From positions 14,477,873 through 14,541,872 of the forward strand of contig NC_049991.1 of NCBI RefSeq assembly GCF_000003815.2: a stretch of 64,000 nucleotides of DNA, written 5' to 3'. The stretch is from Branchiostoma floridae. Taxonomy: Eukaryota; Chordata; Leptocardii; Amphioxiformes; Branchiostomatidae. The stretch's first letter is position 1. The number at the start of each line of letters is the position of its first letter. The notes under the pieces are model-generated. The model saw only the letters and a list, made by a program, of their open reading frames with translations, was not told where the DNA came from and made no database searches. A program made the translations under genes and the position numbers. This document shows positions 20,947-33,188 of this stretch, one piece after another.

Positions 20947-22977
20947 AGGTTGAGCGTTTTGTTTAGAAAGTTTGTGTTATTTGGGTATAACGGGAGGTGC
21001 CCCAACACGGTACGCTTTTTCTTGCGCTCAAACTCATGGCGCTCCATCGCTGGTTGCCTGAGAGTGGTCAAATTTTGATGACTGAAGTTTTTACACATAG
21101 ATTTGAACAACATACTTGAATAAGAAATGCATTCATGTGGTTCATGAACCTTTCGCGCTGCGTGTTACAAGCGGCAAACACTGTGAGACAATTTCGTGTA
21201 TGTAACCTTCCAATTTTGTGCTACGCTGGACAGTGTGCCTAACTTGGTACGCTTTTTACATTTTTCTCTCTTCAGAAGTAAGTGGTAAATTTAAGTACAC
21301 ATAAAAAATTAATAGTATGATATTTTAGCTTTCTTTTGGCAGTAAAATCGTGACTGTATGTACTTCTTGTCTCACATGAGGAAGGCTGTACCTAGAACAA
21401 TCCAGCTGATGTTTTTACGGGCAATGGGCTGAATGCACTGATTGTGAATGCCCGACTAAAAAAACCATTACGAAAAAAACACACCGCCAACATCAACAAA
21501 ACTCTGTCTGATTATATGAAAATATCATCTACATCTCTCTATCAAGTCTTATTTTCATAGACAGCACAAATCATTTGTTACAGTCAAAGAAATCTTTGGA
21601 GCGTTCTCTAGTCTGCCACCTTCACGGCCACACTCCCTTGGGAGTACAATGGTGGCAATGTTTGTGTCGCTTCCTTTTGGTTGCTTTTCTACTCAACAAA
21701 CATTTGAAGACCCATATTCATAGTGTTTTATGGAGCTTTATTTATGTGTATCATGACAGTTGTGTGACTGCTTGGAAGAATTCGTATAGTTAGCGACACG
21801 AGCCGCCAATACGCAGAGGCCGGTGACCGCAGTGATTCAGCACTGTCAACATTACTGTTAGAATTCTGTTTTACAAAAAAAAAACATGAAGTAAATATGT
21901 TGAAGTATACTTGGAATGCAAATTAAAGCTGTGTGCATGAACTTGGTTTATTTACCTTTGTAATCAGCATAGTCAGTGGCAACAAACACGGTGTACTTAT
22001 GGATAATAAGATCAGCAAAAAATCCGTACCGTCTTACGACGGGAACCGTCTTAGGGCGGCCCCCGTTACATGTATAAAGCATAAAATCCTTCCCTTGCTG
22101 TGCCCATCTCTAGACCGATACCTTTGGCCACACAGGTACACTACAGCAGGGGGCTAGTCCACTGTCAGTTCAGTTCATCCTCATAAGAGGTGCTATTAAT
22201 GATGTCAGACCATGCATCTCTATCTAGCATGGCGGCTAGCAGGTTGTGGTCCACTGGTAGTGGTGTGTATCATTCACCAAAATGTCACTCTTTTTCTGAA
22301 GTGCCAGGCGCTATAGCAGAGGAAGCAGTGTGTGCTAGTTTTCATGTTGTTGGTTTGAACCCCTGACCTTCCGAATGCAAGGTGAACACTACGATGAGGC
22401 CATTTGGCCTGGTATGATAAATTTGAAAGTTTCCCTTCTGAAAATGTCTCATTGTGTAGGCGCTACAGGAATCTACTTGCCTATCAGGAGTAATTTATGT
22501 TCACCTTGACAGGGTTAAGAGCTGTGCTGTTAGTAGGAACTGATAAAAAATTGAGAAATTAAGACAATTTTCTTGGTAATGTGTAACGTGGCAGGAAATT
22601 ACAGGTTCATTGCGACTCCTGAATAGAGCAGCCCTGACATAATTGGCTTTTCAATGGTCGCAGATTGGAGTAAATTGTCACTAGATTGGTATAAAACTTT
22701 TTCTTCTATTCAGTTTTCTTGCGGTGTAGAATAGAAGGCCAATTGTGCTGTAATCAGTCAGCGGCAGGTATATAACATGTACATTACGTGTCTGACAAAA
22801 CCGGGAACATATCATGTGGTAATATCCAAATTGCAACAATTGGCTCCAAGGTAATTTGGATTTTATGATATTAATGATCCACGTAATGAACAAAATATGA
22901 CAGCCAAAACATGATTAAGAAGCATTCAAACACTGCCGTGATTTGGAGACTAGTATTGTGAAATGCTCTGAATGGTA
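20947..22977. other. Non-coding stretch
   Basis: No gene recognised on either strand; only short unrelated open frames. No strong inverted repeats were seen. Confidence 0.4.
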
Positions 22978-23167
22978 ACCTCCATAAAGCAGACTCTCTG
23001 TGCCTTTTTTCGTGTTTTCCCCTCATAATACACTTTTGCAGGCCATTTCTTTTTGTACTGGCTGCCGATGGCATAAGCGACGCACTAAAAAAGGAAATGA
23101 CCAGCAAAAGTGTATCATGAGCCCTCCAAAAGATGAAAAATGACCCAGAGAGCCTGCTATGGAGGCT
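22978..23167. mobile_element. Foldback MITE, family AGCCTCCATAGCAGGC, copy 2
   Basis: ACCTCCATAAAGCAGACTCT at the left and AGAGAGCCTGCTATGGAGGC at the right, with the same inner CACTTTTGCAGGCCATTTC arm as copy 1. TA flanks both ends (GGTA..TACT), so a TA target is possible. Confidence 0.75.
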
Positions 23168-23519
23168 ACTGAATCGGTTCTTCCTTCTAGCATAACAACT
23201 AATGACGTCACAGACATCAAGAGACCTTACCGTTATAGGAAATTGCAACTGTTTGGCGACGTCATGCTATTCCAATTGAATTTCGTCCTATTCACTTTCC
23301 TCTCATTTTCACTCCAATTCAATCAACTCATTTTTCAGCGCATTCTTCATTTGCAAGATGCTGATTGTTTTTTCTTGCAGCACTTGGATGTTTTCTTTTG
23401 CAGGAACTATAACCTTGAGTGTCAAGTTTGCGTGTCACATATCCTGCACGCAAATACCCAACGGTCGTACTTAAGTTACCACCGTTTGAGATTGATTTCG
23501 CACAAAAATGAGCTGAGAA

Positions 23520-23880
23520 ATCAATCTTCCTTCCGCCGCACTGTTACCATTTAATAGCTACGCAGCTAAATAAACATGCGTTTGAGGACTATATCTTATT
23601 ATTAAAACATGACTGAACTGTATAGAAAACTTTGTGAGCTCATAGATCGTATGTTCTTAGTTTATAGCACTGAACCGTTCACGAAATTGAAACGGTGGAC
23701 CCTTTGTGAATTTCCGAGTCATTCATTTTCGAATTTTCTATCGCGTCATTCTCGAAGCAAATTACCTGACCTGTCAATGTCTACAGGAGAAGACTCAGGC
23801 GATGTTGACTTCAACCTGTCTAAATCCGTGTTTTTCTCCACCCAAACACGTACCAGTGGGTACTTTCGTGCCAAATACCC
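23520..23880 (+). repeat. Diverged direct duplication, copy 1
   Basis: Co-linear with 27700-28225: CCGCACTGTT, ATGCGTTTGAGG, GTGAGCTCATAGA, GCGATGTTGACTTCAA and CTGTCTAAATCCGTGTTTT occur in the same order and spacing. No conserved reading frame is evident; it is probably a repeat family or an old duplication. Confidence 0.65.
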
Positions 23881-24539
23881 TACGGAATTACGTACGTTAC
23901 CACCGTTTGAGAGTAATTGTTTACAAAAATGCTCACATTTTGGAATTGGGAAACCCATCAGCAGTTCTCATGCGTCAAAACACGCATGTAAGACGTCACC
24001 TTTCTTACCCGGGGCTTAGCCGGGCTGTTTACGGAAACAAAAAGTTAAGGTTTATGTCAATGAATACACACAAGGCATGCTGTTGAATTATTTTTGTTAC
24101 TCAGGGGTTCACCCTCTTCATCAAAGGGAACAAATACCAATATTATGCAACTTACACAGTCATACATACTCCAGACCAAACGTTTCCAAATTGATTGAAC
24201 ATTTTCCTTTGAAATCTTGTATGTATAATTATATATACACTTGTTGAATCCGTCACCCCACTGCTATACTTTATTTTATTTGATGTCACATTGTTTTGTC
24301 CTTTGTTTATTTTATTTTTAAATGTCCTAGTGGTAATGTTAATATTAGCTCGGCTAGAGTGCATTCACCACTATGTCTTGTCTGATATGTATACCAATAA
24401 AAGATTATTATTGGTCCGTTTTGTGGTTTTGTTGTCTTTTCTATTGGTACGTTTCGTTCCCCAAAGCTACCCGGCCGGGTCCTTGTGTGGAAATGTGACG
24501 TTAGCCTAACCGTTTCTTAAATCGGAATATGGTCCATGG

Positions 24540-24965
24540 TAGTGGTGCGTACCTAAACTCAATTTCAGGTTCAGGTCCGGATTCAGGTCCAGCAGTTCAG
24601 GTTCAGCTCTGGACTTATAAGTCCGGACCTGAACCCATCATTGCATATTATGTGCATTTTTTTTGAGGGGGAGGGGGGATGGTGCATATAAAATTGCATG
24701 TTAGCATGACTTGACATGCAATGTGAAAAATACATGAAAATGATATATAGCCAGTGTAAACACGAAATGTGTTTTGTCTTTTTTCAGTGCAAATTGCACT
24801 GTCTATGGAAGGTTTTAGATGGTTTAGAACAAAATTAGGGAATGTAAGTGACAGATTGCTTTTTGCAAGTCCGGACTTGGCTCCGGACATTTAGTTTTTT
24901 TTGGGACTTGGACCTAAACATTTTTAGGTCCAATTCCAAGTCCGGGCTTTAGGTACGCACCACTA
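24540..24965. mobile_element. hAT-like non-autonomous element with 8-bp duplication
   Basis: Termini TAGTGGTGCGTACCTAAA and TTTAGGTACGCACCACTA are perfect inverses. The 8-bp target duplication GTCCATGG lies at 24532-24539 and 24966-24973. The interior has repeated CAGGTCCGGA motifs; no transposase is present. Confidence 0.9.
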
Positions 24966-25649
24966 GTCCATGGTGTAAAAGTGTTTTTGGAATCTAACAA
25001 TCACTTACAAAATATTTGAAAATACTCTTCTTTATAAATGACATTCGTTTCAACTACTACCCATTGGAGTTCGCCGGGCGCCTCCTCAGTAGAGAGGGAC
25101 ATTGCCGATAATTACACTGTCCCAAGCCACGCTGTACATATTATAACCTACAGTAACCCATTCGCTAACTTCTACCACCATAACAGCTCACAATCTCAGG
25201 AGGAAATATACGTGCGTCGCCTAGAGCAATGACAGCAGTCATCGTCCAAATGGTGCTTCGTTCTTTGAGTTTCATAGAAGCTAGTCAAGCTTACCAGATG
25301 AATAAAAAGCCTCGAATAAAGGATTATGATGTGAAACCTCTTGTGGTTTGTTTATATTCTTGCGAAGGGCCCGTGAAGGTAAATATTCATGTTAGTTGTA
25401 CCTAGAACGGAACGGCGTTATGGTACCGACTTTGTTAATGTGTACATTCGTATGCAGCACCGGTGAGCGATTCTGTATCAGAGACTTGCACAGGTTGCCC
25501 CAGACGGCATCCACGGCGACAGTCAATAACGCAAAGGGCTGCCGGGTTAACAACATACAGCAAACGAATGGATGTGTTGCAATTCCAATCACTTACCCTG
25601 TCGGTCATTCATACAGCGTCACCAGAACGGGTATTAAATCTGTATTTTT

Positions 25650-26144
25650 GATGTTAAAGTCTAGACTTTCTGACATGTATATCCAAACATTCTATCATAA
25701 TTTGAGTATTGATACCGGTAAGTTAAGGTTTTACAAGACATGTAAGACATCGTACACTATGGGAAAATATTTAGAATTAGATGATTTTGATCTGCGTTGT
25801 GCCATTATTAAAATCAGAATTAGTGCCCACCCCTTGAAATAGAAAAAGGGCGATACAAGAAGTTACCCGTGTATGAAAGAACTTATAGATACTGTACGTT
25901 AGATATGGTAGAAGACGAAACACATTTTATCTCAAACTGCCCCTTCTATAATCAAGAGAGACAAGAGCTCATGAAAGAAGTCACCAGATTTTATCCTAAT
26001 ATCTCCACGTTTACAGACAAAAAGAAAACTACTCTCCTTTTAACGTCGCAAACCCCACACATTACAGAAAAATTTGGATCTTTCGTCTTCCACTGTCTCA
26101 GAAAAAGAAGTCAAACCCACCCAATAAGTTACATCTTTACCTAG
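25650..26144 (+). pseudogene. C-terminal remnant of a non-LTR retrotransposon ORF2, frameshifted
   Basis: Two frames join across a one-base loss near 25840. The first reads KSRLSDMYIQTFYHNLS.. and CAIIKIRISAHPLK; the second reads VEDETHFISNCPFYNQER and LMKEV. This order, with the IRISAHPL block followed by a CxxxxVEDExHFxxxCP knuckle, is typical of the tail of LINE reverse-transcriptase proteins. No reverse transcriptase core is found upstream, so the copy is 5'-truncated. Confidence 0.75.
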
Positions 26145-27039
26145 TTTAAAATTAGACTAGAGTAGTCGCTCACTATACTGTGATTTCCATTATTTGTATG
26201 TAATTTTTGTCACTTGGACAAGAACTTGCAATAAAACTTATTATCAAACTCGAATCAATCAGACCAACCTCAGTTTAGAAAAAAGGGCTGTAGGCAGCTT
26301 CTTCATAATGTCTCAAAACAACATTTTATGTCAATTCGTAGGCAGCAAAATAGAATCACGTCTTTTTAGAGAAATAAACCTGGTCTGATGATATATCTTA
26401 TGCTGTGCATTTGATTTGGTATCAGGAATGGCTTTTCATCCATTTATTGAGATTTACTACATTTGTGGAAGTATTGACATACATGTGTAACTATCACCTT
26501 TCCCTTTTCAAGATGTCAACCTGGAGACCACACTAATGTTTCGTTCACTCACACTGGGAGGGACCCCTACCCTTTCGATAAGTGCAGCGTGCTCGAGAAG
26601 TGGCTCTCCACAAACATTTGCTTCCCACCACACATTGAACTAGGATAAAAGTTTTGTCTGCGAAAACGTTTCTGCATGGATATGACCTGTATGATAGGAC
26701 AGTAACCAACTAAGACCGGTGGGATCATTTCTGTCTATGTGCGGGGGCGACCGTTTGGCAGAGCGCACCTGCGGGCTTCAATTAGCAGCTTATTCACCGG
26801 AACTCGATACAAAAGAGAATGGCGGCGTCTCCCCATCTTATCTTTTATACACGGGCTATTTTTGAGCGCGTTCTTTTAAGAGATAAAAGATATCGCTAAG
26901 GCAAACAAAGAGTGAATAGGGCATGCCCTTTAGTAAAAGGAATGGCAAGATCGTTGTTCTCAAATCTGGGGAATTTTCTCCCGAATTGGTCCTCCTACCA
27001 GCGTTGTCATCTAGTCATATCTACCATTCCGACAGAAGC

Positions 27040-27245
27040 GCTAGTGATAGTCCATGGTGATAGTCCATGGGCCATAACGCTAGTGATAGTCCATGGGCCA
27101 GGACGATTTTTTGTACCACCGAGTGGGACCAGAGCTACTATGGTTTTTTTTAACTCTGCAATAACCAAAGTTAACCAGTAGCTCTGGTCCCTCTTAGTGG
27201 TACAAATATCGTCAATTTCGGGTCCCATCCCACGGACTATGATGG
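27040..27245. repeat. Imperfect foldback with TAGTCCATGG repeats
   Basis: TTTGTACCACCGAGTGGGAC and CAGAGCTACTA on the left mirror TAGCTCTGGTCC..TAGTGGTACAAA on the right, centred near 27160. Outside the arms, GTGATAGTCCATGG occurs three times and its inverse GGACTATGATGGG once. Confidence 0.6.
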
Positions 27246-27699
27246 GTCAACCATTGCAAAAACAGACCTGTACCCTTAGGGCTGCCCTTAAAGTACCTTG
27301 TCCAAAGAGCTGTTGTGTTCTGATAACACCCTCTTTTCATTTTGGTCATCCTCTTATGGAAATATATCGTTTTACTGAATGTTACTCATCTTTAATTCAT
27401 AACATTCTCTTTCACTAATAGGGTAAGATGAACATGAAGCTTAACCGATTCAGAGCAGCTCTCGGTGCTGCACTGACCTTGGCCGCGTCGAAATAAATAG
27501 CCCTGTCACAGATAAGGGTTGTTAAAACCCAGGGTTCAAATCCCCCCAGACGCGGTCATTTTCACGCTGTGCCCTGCATCGTAGTCATTCATTTCCCGTG
27601 TCGGAGAACGTTCCGCCGTCCATTAGTTACCAACACCTTCCTGGTGCTAAGATTGATGCACTGTGCTGGCGAAATGGATGTTTTCAAAATACAATAACC

Positions 27700-28225
27700 G
27701 TAATCTTTCTAACGCCGCACTGTTCCCATTAGCCGCGGAGATAGATAAGTAATTCACTATGCGTTTGAGGGTTATCTACTATCGTAACGTTAACGACGAC
27801 ATGGCTGCCCTGTGTAGAAACAGGTTTGTGAGCTCATAGACGTATGTTCTCAATTGCTATCCAAGAGCCGTTTATGAAGTTGAAGCGGCAGACCTTTTGT
27901 AAATTTTTGAGGTTTGCATGTTCTGTCGTGACATAATCTCCAAGCAGATCTTACGATGGTATAAGATAGTACCAAACTGGGTAAGGAGTGTAGTCAACCA
28001 AGAGGTGCCCGTTTGACTCCCTTTGGCCGGCTGTACTTCTTGGCCAGCTTTGATACTATCTTAAGCCACTGTAGGATCTGCTTGAAGATAATCGCGACAT
28101 TCTCGGAGCAAATTACCTAACCGTTCAACGCTACAGCAGAAGACTCGGGCGATGTTGACTTCAAACTGTCTAAATCCGTGTTTTATCCATCCAAAACACT
28201 TACTGATGGGTACTGGCGATGTGTA
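27700..28225 (+). repeat. Diverged direct duplication, copy 2
   Basis: Second copy of 23520-23880, interrupted by the MITE at 27935-28091. Confidence 0.65.
27935..28091. mobile_element. Mutator-like MITE, copy 2 of 3
   Basis: AATCTCCAAGCAGATCTTACG at the left and ATCTGCTTGAAGATAA at the right. Flanked by TCGTGACAT (27926-27934) and TCGCGACAT (28092-28100), a 9-bp duplication with one mismatch. The related locus near 23740 has the uninterrupted sequence ATCGCGTCATTCTCG. Confidence 0.82.
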
Positions 28226-28283
28226 TCCTTTACGTCTTCGTACTAGTAGCACGATAAGACGCGTGCTAAGGCACAGATATGAG

Positions 28284-28368
28284 GGACTGTATATTAGACT
28301 TTCCTTTTAAAAGATTCACGTCCAAGGCTCTGACGTGAATCTTTTAAGAGCAAAGTCTAATATAGTCC
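28284..28368. repeat. Long perfect-like hairpin
   Basis: GGACTGTATATTAGACTTT..AAAGATTCACGTC pairs with GACGTGAATCTTT..AAAGTCTAATATAGTCC around a 9-base loop (CAAGGCTCT). The stem is about 38 bp. It could be a tiny foldback element or a hairpin RNA precursor. Confidence 0.65.
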
Positions 28369-31300
28369 ATCATTTCGAGGTGTTGAGCCTCTACCTAAGA
28401 CGTGGAGAGCGTGAGATGGATTCCTTTTAACGATAGTTCTGTCATAACGACTGAGAGTACACGCGATGGGAGCTACAGCAGTGCAAACAAAGTGTCGTTA
28501 GCAATCGGAAAAACTACAACAGAAGCATGGCCCCGTAACTCCTTGCAGCAAAGTTCACGTCCGTGATGACTTCACAATTCTTAACAATTGTTTCAGCTCC
28601 CACGAGTTCTGACAAAAACTTTAGGGTCGCTCTAGAGTGAGAACATTTCCTTTAATATAGGTTGTCAAGTACTGAAAGAAATTTCATAGGCCTAATGTTA
28701 CACACCACACATGCAGCTGAAACTACTTTTTAAAGCGCTTTAACACAGACACGATATAAATTAACTTAGGTCGTCACAAATTCTCTTGGCAACAATACAT
28801 TATCTACCTACCTACCTAGTCCCCTGACTTCCTGGTCGTTGGGGGGGGGGGGGGCAAGGTACTAGTAGACAAGAATATGGAGAGTTGTCTCCAGGACCGT
28901 AATACATTAATGAATGCAAAAAGTACCCAATCATTACACGAATCTTGTCTAAATGGTATATCAATAGCAGTGTCATATTTCTCTCGAATGTAATGTGGAT
29001 AACCCAGTCCTTCCTTCTAGGACGAATTCTGTTATTCTGTTTGTAATCCGATACAAAAGTTGACTGAAGCTTCGGGCGTTTTTGGTGGAAGTTGGTTCAG
29101 CACCAAGGAGATATACTAGTCAAGCAACAGAAACTCAAGAAGAGCGTACGGATAACGATATATCAAAATGTCGTGAGCACATAGATATAAAAAGATTAAC
29201 TGTGAATGTGTCTACGTGCCAGTTTATTCCCCCACCGATGAACACGCCGTCCTCGATGCAGGTAGCCCCCTCGTGGGTGCCAAAGAACCTTTGAAGCTAG
29301 TCTATCGTCTAATACGATACGTTGCTATCTCAAACTCAGACATCAAATAAAATCATGCCGTGGATTCATGTTAACATTTGCACTCCGTTGTTGACTGTCT
29401 GGAGTGTCTTTGTGTTGTGGCTCACGTGAAAAATACCTGGAAGATATTTTCATATTTTTTTTTTACATTGTACCCGTTACAATTGTTGTTCACTTAACTT
29501 CGACTTGACTTGACTGTTGGTGGTGGCCTATCTATTTTCTGCTTGGACTTATAGCGAATTGTGAATGCATTCTGACGATCCATGCCCACATGTGTCTATT
29601 CACTTATGGCGCGGACACCCGGATAATTCAGTATAAATAGCTAAATGATTTAATAAGAAACACCCTTTACTAGTTCAAAGTTTCTCCGATTGTTATTCAA
29701 TACATACATGTAGACCTTCAAATGGTACATTATCGTTCCGAAAAACAAAGTGTGCTGATGTATTTCTATAGTAAATGTCATTACTACACTCCAGCAAGAA
29801 AGCCCTCTAGACAGATGATCTTGAATACAGAAGTCAGCTCCGCCCCCTCCCCCAAACCTTCATTCGCAAGCCCTTCCATATCCACTGCGCTGTGAGTGAT
29901 TTGCAGAGCGGCCCGTTCAGTCATGGGCCAAGTTATAGGGCATGGCGGGGCTCATCTATCTCTCGTGTAGCTTCCCAGTAACATAAGCCGGTAAGGGCAT
30001 TCTGGATTTCCGCAGAAAATCCGGTAAAACCGTGGTATTTATGGCACTTGCGTCAGCCACGCACTGCTTCCCTGGTCGCCTGAAATCTCCGTCTCCAATC
30101 TGAGTACTTTGGTGCAGAACGCAACATATATCCCTACCCAAGAGTTATCATTCTACTTATACTCAACCATAGTCTGTCTTTGATATCAAAGAAGTTCTTA
30201 CAAAACCGAAGATCCTTAACGTTATCTGTATCAATTTCGCTCACTTCAACTAATAGGTTTTTAGCCTGCAGCTGGCTGTCATCCTATAGTTTACCGGGCT
30301 CCCATACTCTGGGGGAGAGTAACCTCATGTATCTGCATGTAGGATAGTACCCAGACTAGCTAGATTTATCCTTAATTTGAAAAATAATCATGTAGATATT
30401 TGCAGAAACTTTGATGCTCTTTAGATTCATTTCAGTTGCGGGCGATTTTCTCGAAGTTGTGTGACCATCACTGATTAGAATCTTCCCTGTTGATGATGGC
30501 GGCTTACTTTACTGCCTGCCACAAGCTGTCAATGTTGTTGGGACTGCTTGGTGCTAAAGGCCTTACTTGACAGTAAAAATCAACAGCCTCTATAGTTACC
30601 ACTTGCTCTCTCTTTTCGCCAGCTTACCACGGAGGTAACTACGGGTGATGGCTAGAGAATTAAAGATGCGTCAGTTGGAATATTGCCAACGCACAGCTTT
30701 GCTGCTGAAAGACAGCTCACAGTCAACACCAATGGTTGGTTTGTGAGTTCCAGTTAAAGGTCACATAATATGTCAGTTGATAGGATTGAAGAGATTACTA
30801 ATCGTCTCTAATATTGCCGATCATCATTCGGAACACCTTCATGTAAACACCGAAAAGTAGCAATGTTCCAGGGTCGATGCACCCAATCGCTTCTTTTTAT
30901 CCAAGAATTTGTTATTTTCTTTCTTCTTTTTTCCATCTATCTGCTATGAACCCGCCATCTGAAAGTTCCGTATTACTGGTCAGACTCTCTGACTCTGTCC
31001 TTGGGAAGCGCAGTTTACATCTCCATCCAGGAGTAAATTGGTATTTGGTACCTGACTTTGTTTGTGGAGGTAGAAGTGTGCACGTGGGGGAAGAAAAGGA
31101 AATGACTTCACCTGGCAATACCGTGATCACATTGTATACGTATTTGATTTCATTTGAGTAAACTATAGGCAGTCTATGAGAACTGTAAATGTATGTATGT
31201 GATGGCACCCAATATCAGCTAGGCTGCCTGGGTTTGCCATGTATTGCAATAGTGGCTTCATTTGTTTTTATCAAATCTAATAAATGATAGCCCTGAGGTT

Positions 31301-31791
31301 GCTTTTACGATTCATTCGCATCCCGAGAGAGCTTTTCCGAGAAAGTTAAATGCGTAATACATCCATTTTGATTTCTATTTTTCGAGATTTCTCGGAATGA
31401 TATTTTATCATCGTTCTCGGACGACATTGGTGATACCTTGCAAGTCGGAGGGTGCGAATTTACGAGAACATGGGATATCTATCTGACGCAGCTTTCGAGA
31501 TGAAATGTGAGTTACGAGAAACAATGCAATCCGTTAAACCTACCCACGCAGATCACCTTGTTGCTCGGGAGGAGTTCGTCTTAAATGGATCGCGGCGCGT
31601 TAAATGTTCGTTACAAAACGGCGCTGAGATTAGCTATCACAGAAGACACAAGCACGCCCACGTGACTGGGTTGAAGCGATGCAGATGTCGATATGCTGCA
31701 CGCTATAGCTACTGGAGACTATTGTAGTCTATAACGTTATGTGTTTTTTCTTTAAAGCTAAGGGTCTATTAGCCTTTTTGAGGCTGTAGGT
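28369..31791. other. Non-coding stretch
   Basis: No recognisable gene. There is a G homopolymer at about 28839-28853. Open frames on both strands at 30877-31208 overlap each other and show no family resemblance. Confidence 0.4.
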
Positions 31792-31959
31792 AATCTCCAA
31801 GCAGATCCTACGGTAGCATACGATAGTATCAAAATCTGGCAGAGGAGTGAAGCCGGCCTAGGAGTGTGTATGCGACCGGAAGACCTCCTATGGCCGGTTA
31901 CACTTCTTGGCGGACTTTGATACTATCTTATATGCCGCCGGGAATCTGCTTGGAAACTA
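31792..31959. mobile_element. Mutator-like MITE, copy 3 of 3
   Basis: AATCTCCAAGCAGATCCTACG at the left and GAATCTGCTTGGAAACTA at the right, with inner arms GATAGTATCAAA / TTTGATACTATC. Flanks GCTGTAGGT (31783-31791) and GCTGTAGCT (31960-31968) are a 9-bp duplication with one mismatch. Confidence 0.8.
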
Positions 31960-32700
31960 GCTGTAGCTAGGGATGGTAGGTTGTTTATTTATGAATCATT
32001 TACTTATTGAGATTACTGCAATACTGTACTAATACTAACAGCAACAGCAGCAACAGTCTACAACCTCTATGGCATCAATCAAATTACGGTATCTGGTAGC
32101 TTGGCAGCTATATTGTTGAGCGTTACGAGATAGTGCATATTACACTTTTACCCCAGAGCGTTTTGAGTACCAGAGGATTGTTCCGCCTACACCATTGTAC
32201 ACGAGATGTCATCGGATGGTACGGTGAAGCACACACTAGTCACCAACAGGGGACTCACACATGCAAATCTATGGCCCGAGCAGGAATAAGATCGCCAGCA
32301 CTGATCTATATCGTTGGTTGCAAAAAAAAAAAAAAAAAAAAAATGGCACAAGTTATGTTATATGAGGGGAATGTGTTTAACAGTGGTATACGTACCGATG
32401 TTGAATGAACTGTTCCTTAACCGCCCCAAGAAATGATGGATGAGAGGTTTTTGGCAAAACGGACACCGGACCGCATTGTATGTTTTGTGTTTTAGTGCAA
32501 CACAAATTAAAGTTGGCAATTTATCATTCGAAGCAGAAAATCTATTTCTCTTACCTTTCTGTCGTCAGGCGTATTTTACTGTGAGTTTTGATTACGCCTG
32601 AAAGTTAGAACTACGGAACGCTTTCTGCAAAAGGGGTACCGTTATATTTTGATGTCAGTCTACAAAGAAGAATTTGTCTTGACGTACTTAAAAATATACG
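31960..32700. other. Non-coding stretch with a poly-A run
   Basis: A run of about 23 A lies at 32321-32343. It could be the tail of a retroposed sequence, but no recognisable source precedes it. Confidence 0.35.
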
Positions 32701-32769
32701 TGTGTGCACATATTGTAAATATACAATCCTTTTATTATTTAAAATACTTTTATTCATTTTGACATCATC

Positions 32770-33045
32770 CCATGCTCTACAAAATGGAGTTCCAAAACAT
32801 TCCCTCCTATCCTTCCCACCCCTTCTCGGCTTTGGACGATTCCAGAGACTTCCGGGTTCTGGGATTCGATCGAGCGAACGGGATCCGCGAGAGTCAGACA
32901 AACCGAGCACGGGGAGCTGACACCAGCTTTCCACTTGTTGCAGAGCGGCGCCTTGTCGGCAAGCCTCTTGAACAGCCCGTTCCTCGCAAGTTCAAGTAAT
33001 AGGATCAACGTAAATCTAGTGTAAGCAGTTTAAAGAGCCAGCAAG
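32770..33045 (+). promoter_or_regulatory. Presumed promoter/5' UTR of the gene starting at 33046
   Basis: GC- and CpG-rich compared with the surrounding AT-rich DNA (GATTCGATCGAGCGAACGGG, GCGGCGCCTTGTCGGC). This local composition shift just before a Kozak-like ATG suggests a 5' UTR. The 76-codon open frame at 32772-32999 inside it has no family resemblance. Confidence 0.45.
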
Positions 33046-33188
33046 ATGTCAGTTAGGCCTCGACAGATGCCCGAAGCGGGATCAAAGGGGCGTAGCCCGA
33101 AGTCCCGTTCGGCGTCTGGGAAGAAGAGACCCCGCAAGAAGAGGGCGGATGATCACGTCGAATTTACCAGAGAACAGAGTAACCACAA
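33046..33188 (+). CDS. First coding exon of an unidentified basic protein (partial)
   Basis: GCAAGATGT starts a frame of 47 codons plus two bases, ending AACCACAA|GTAAGG, a good donor. The product begins MSVRPRQMPEAGSKGRSPKS and contains a strongly basic cluster (GKKRPRKKRADD) that could be a nuclear localisation signal or a cytoplasmic basic tail. Codon composition is GC-rich, unlike the neighbourhood, which supports real coding. I do not recognise the family, and found no phase-2 exon downstream that I can join with confidence. The gene may continue beyond the window, making much of 33.2-64 kb an intron. Confidence 0.55.

Noticed and set aside
27487-27560. tRNA gene
   Set aside because: Acceptor-like ends GGCCGCG/CGCGGTC pair and a GGTTCAAATCC box is present, but no D arm or proper anticodon stem can be drawn.
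30877-31208. Overlapping open frames on both strands
   Set aside because: No recognisable domains, no splice context and no composition bias.
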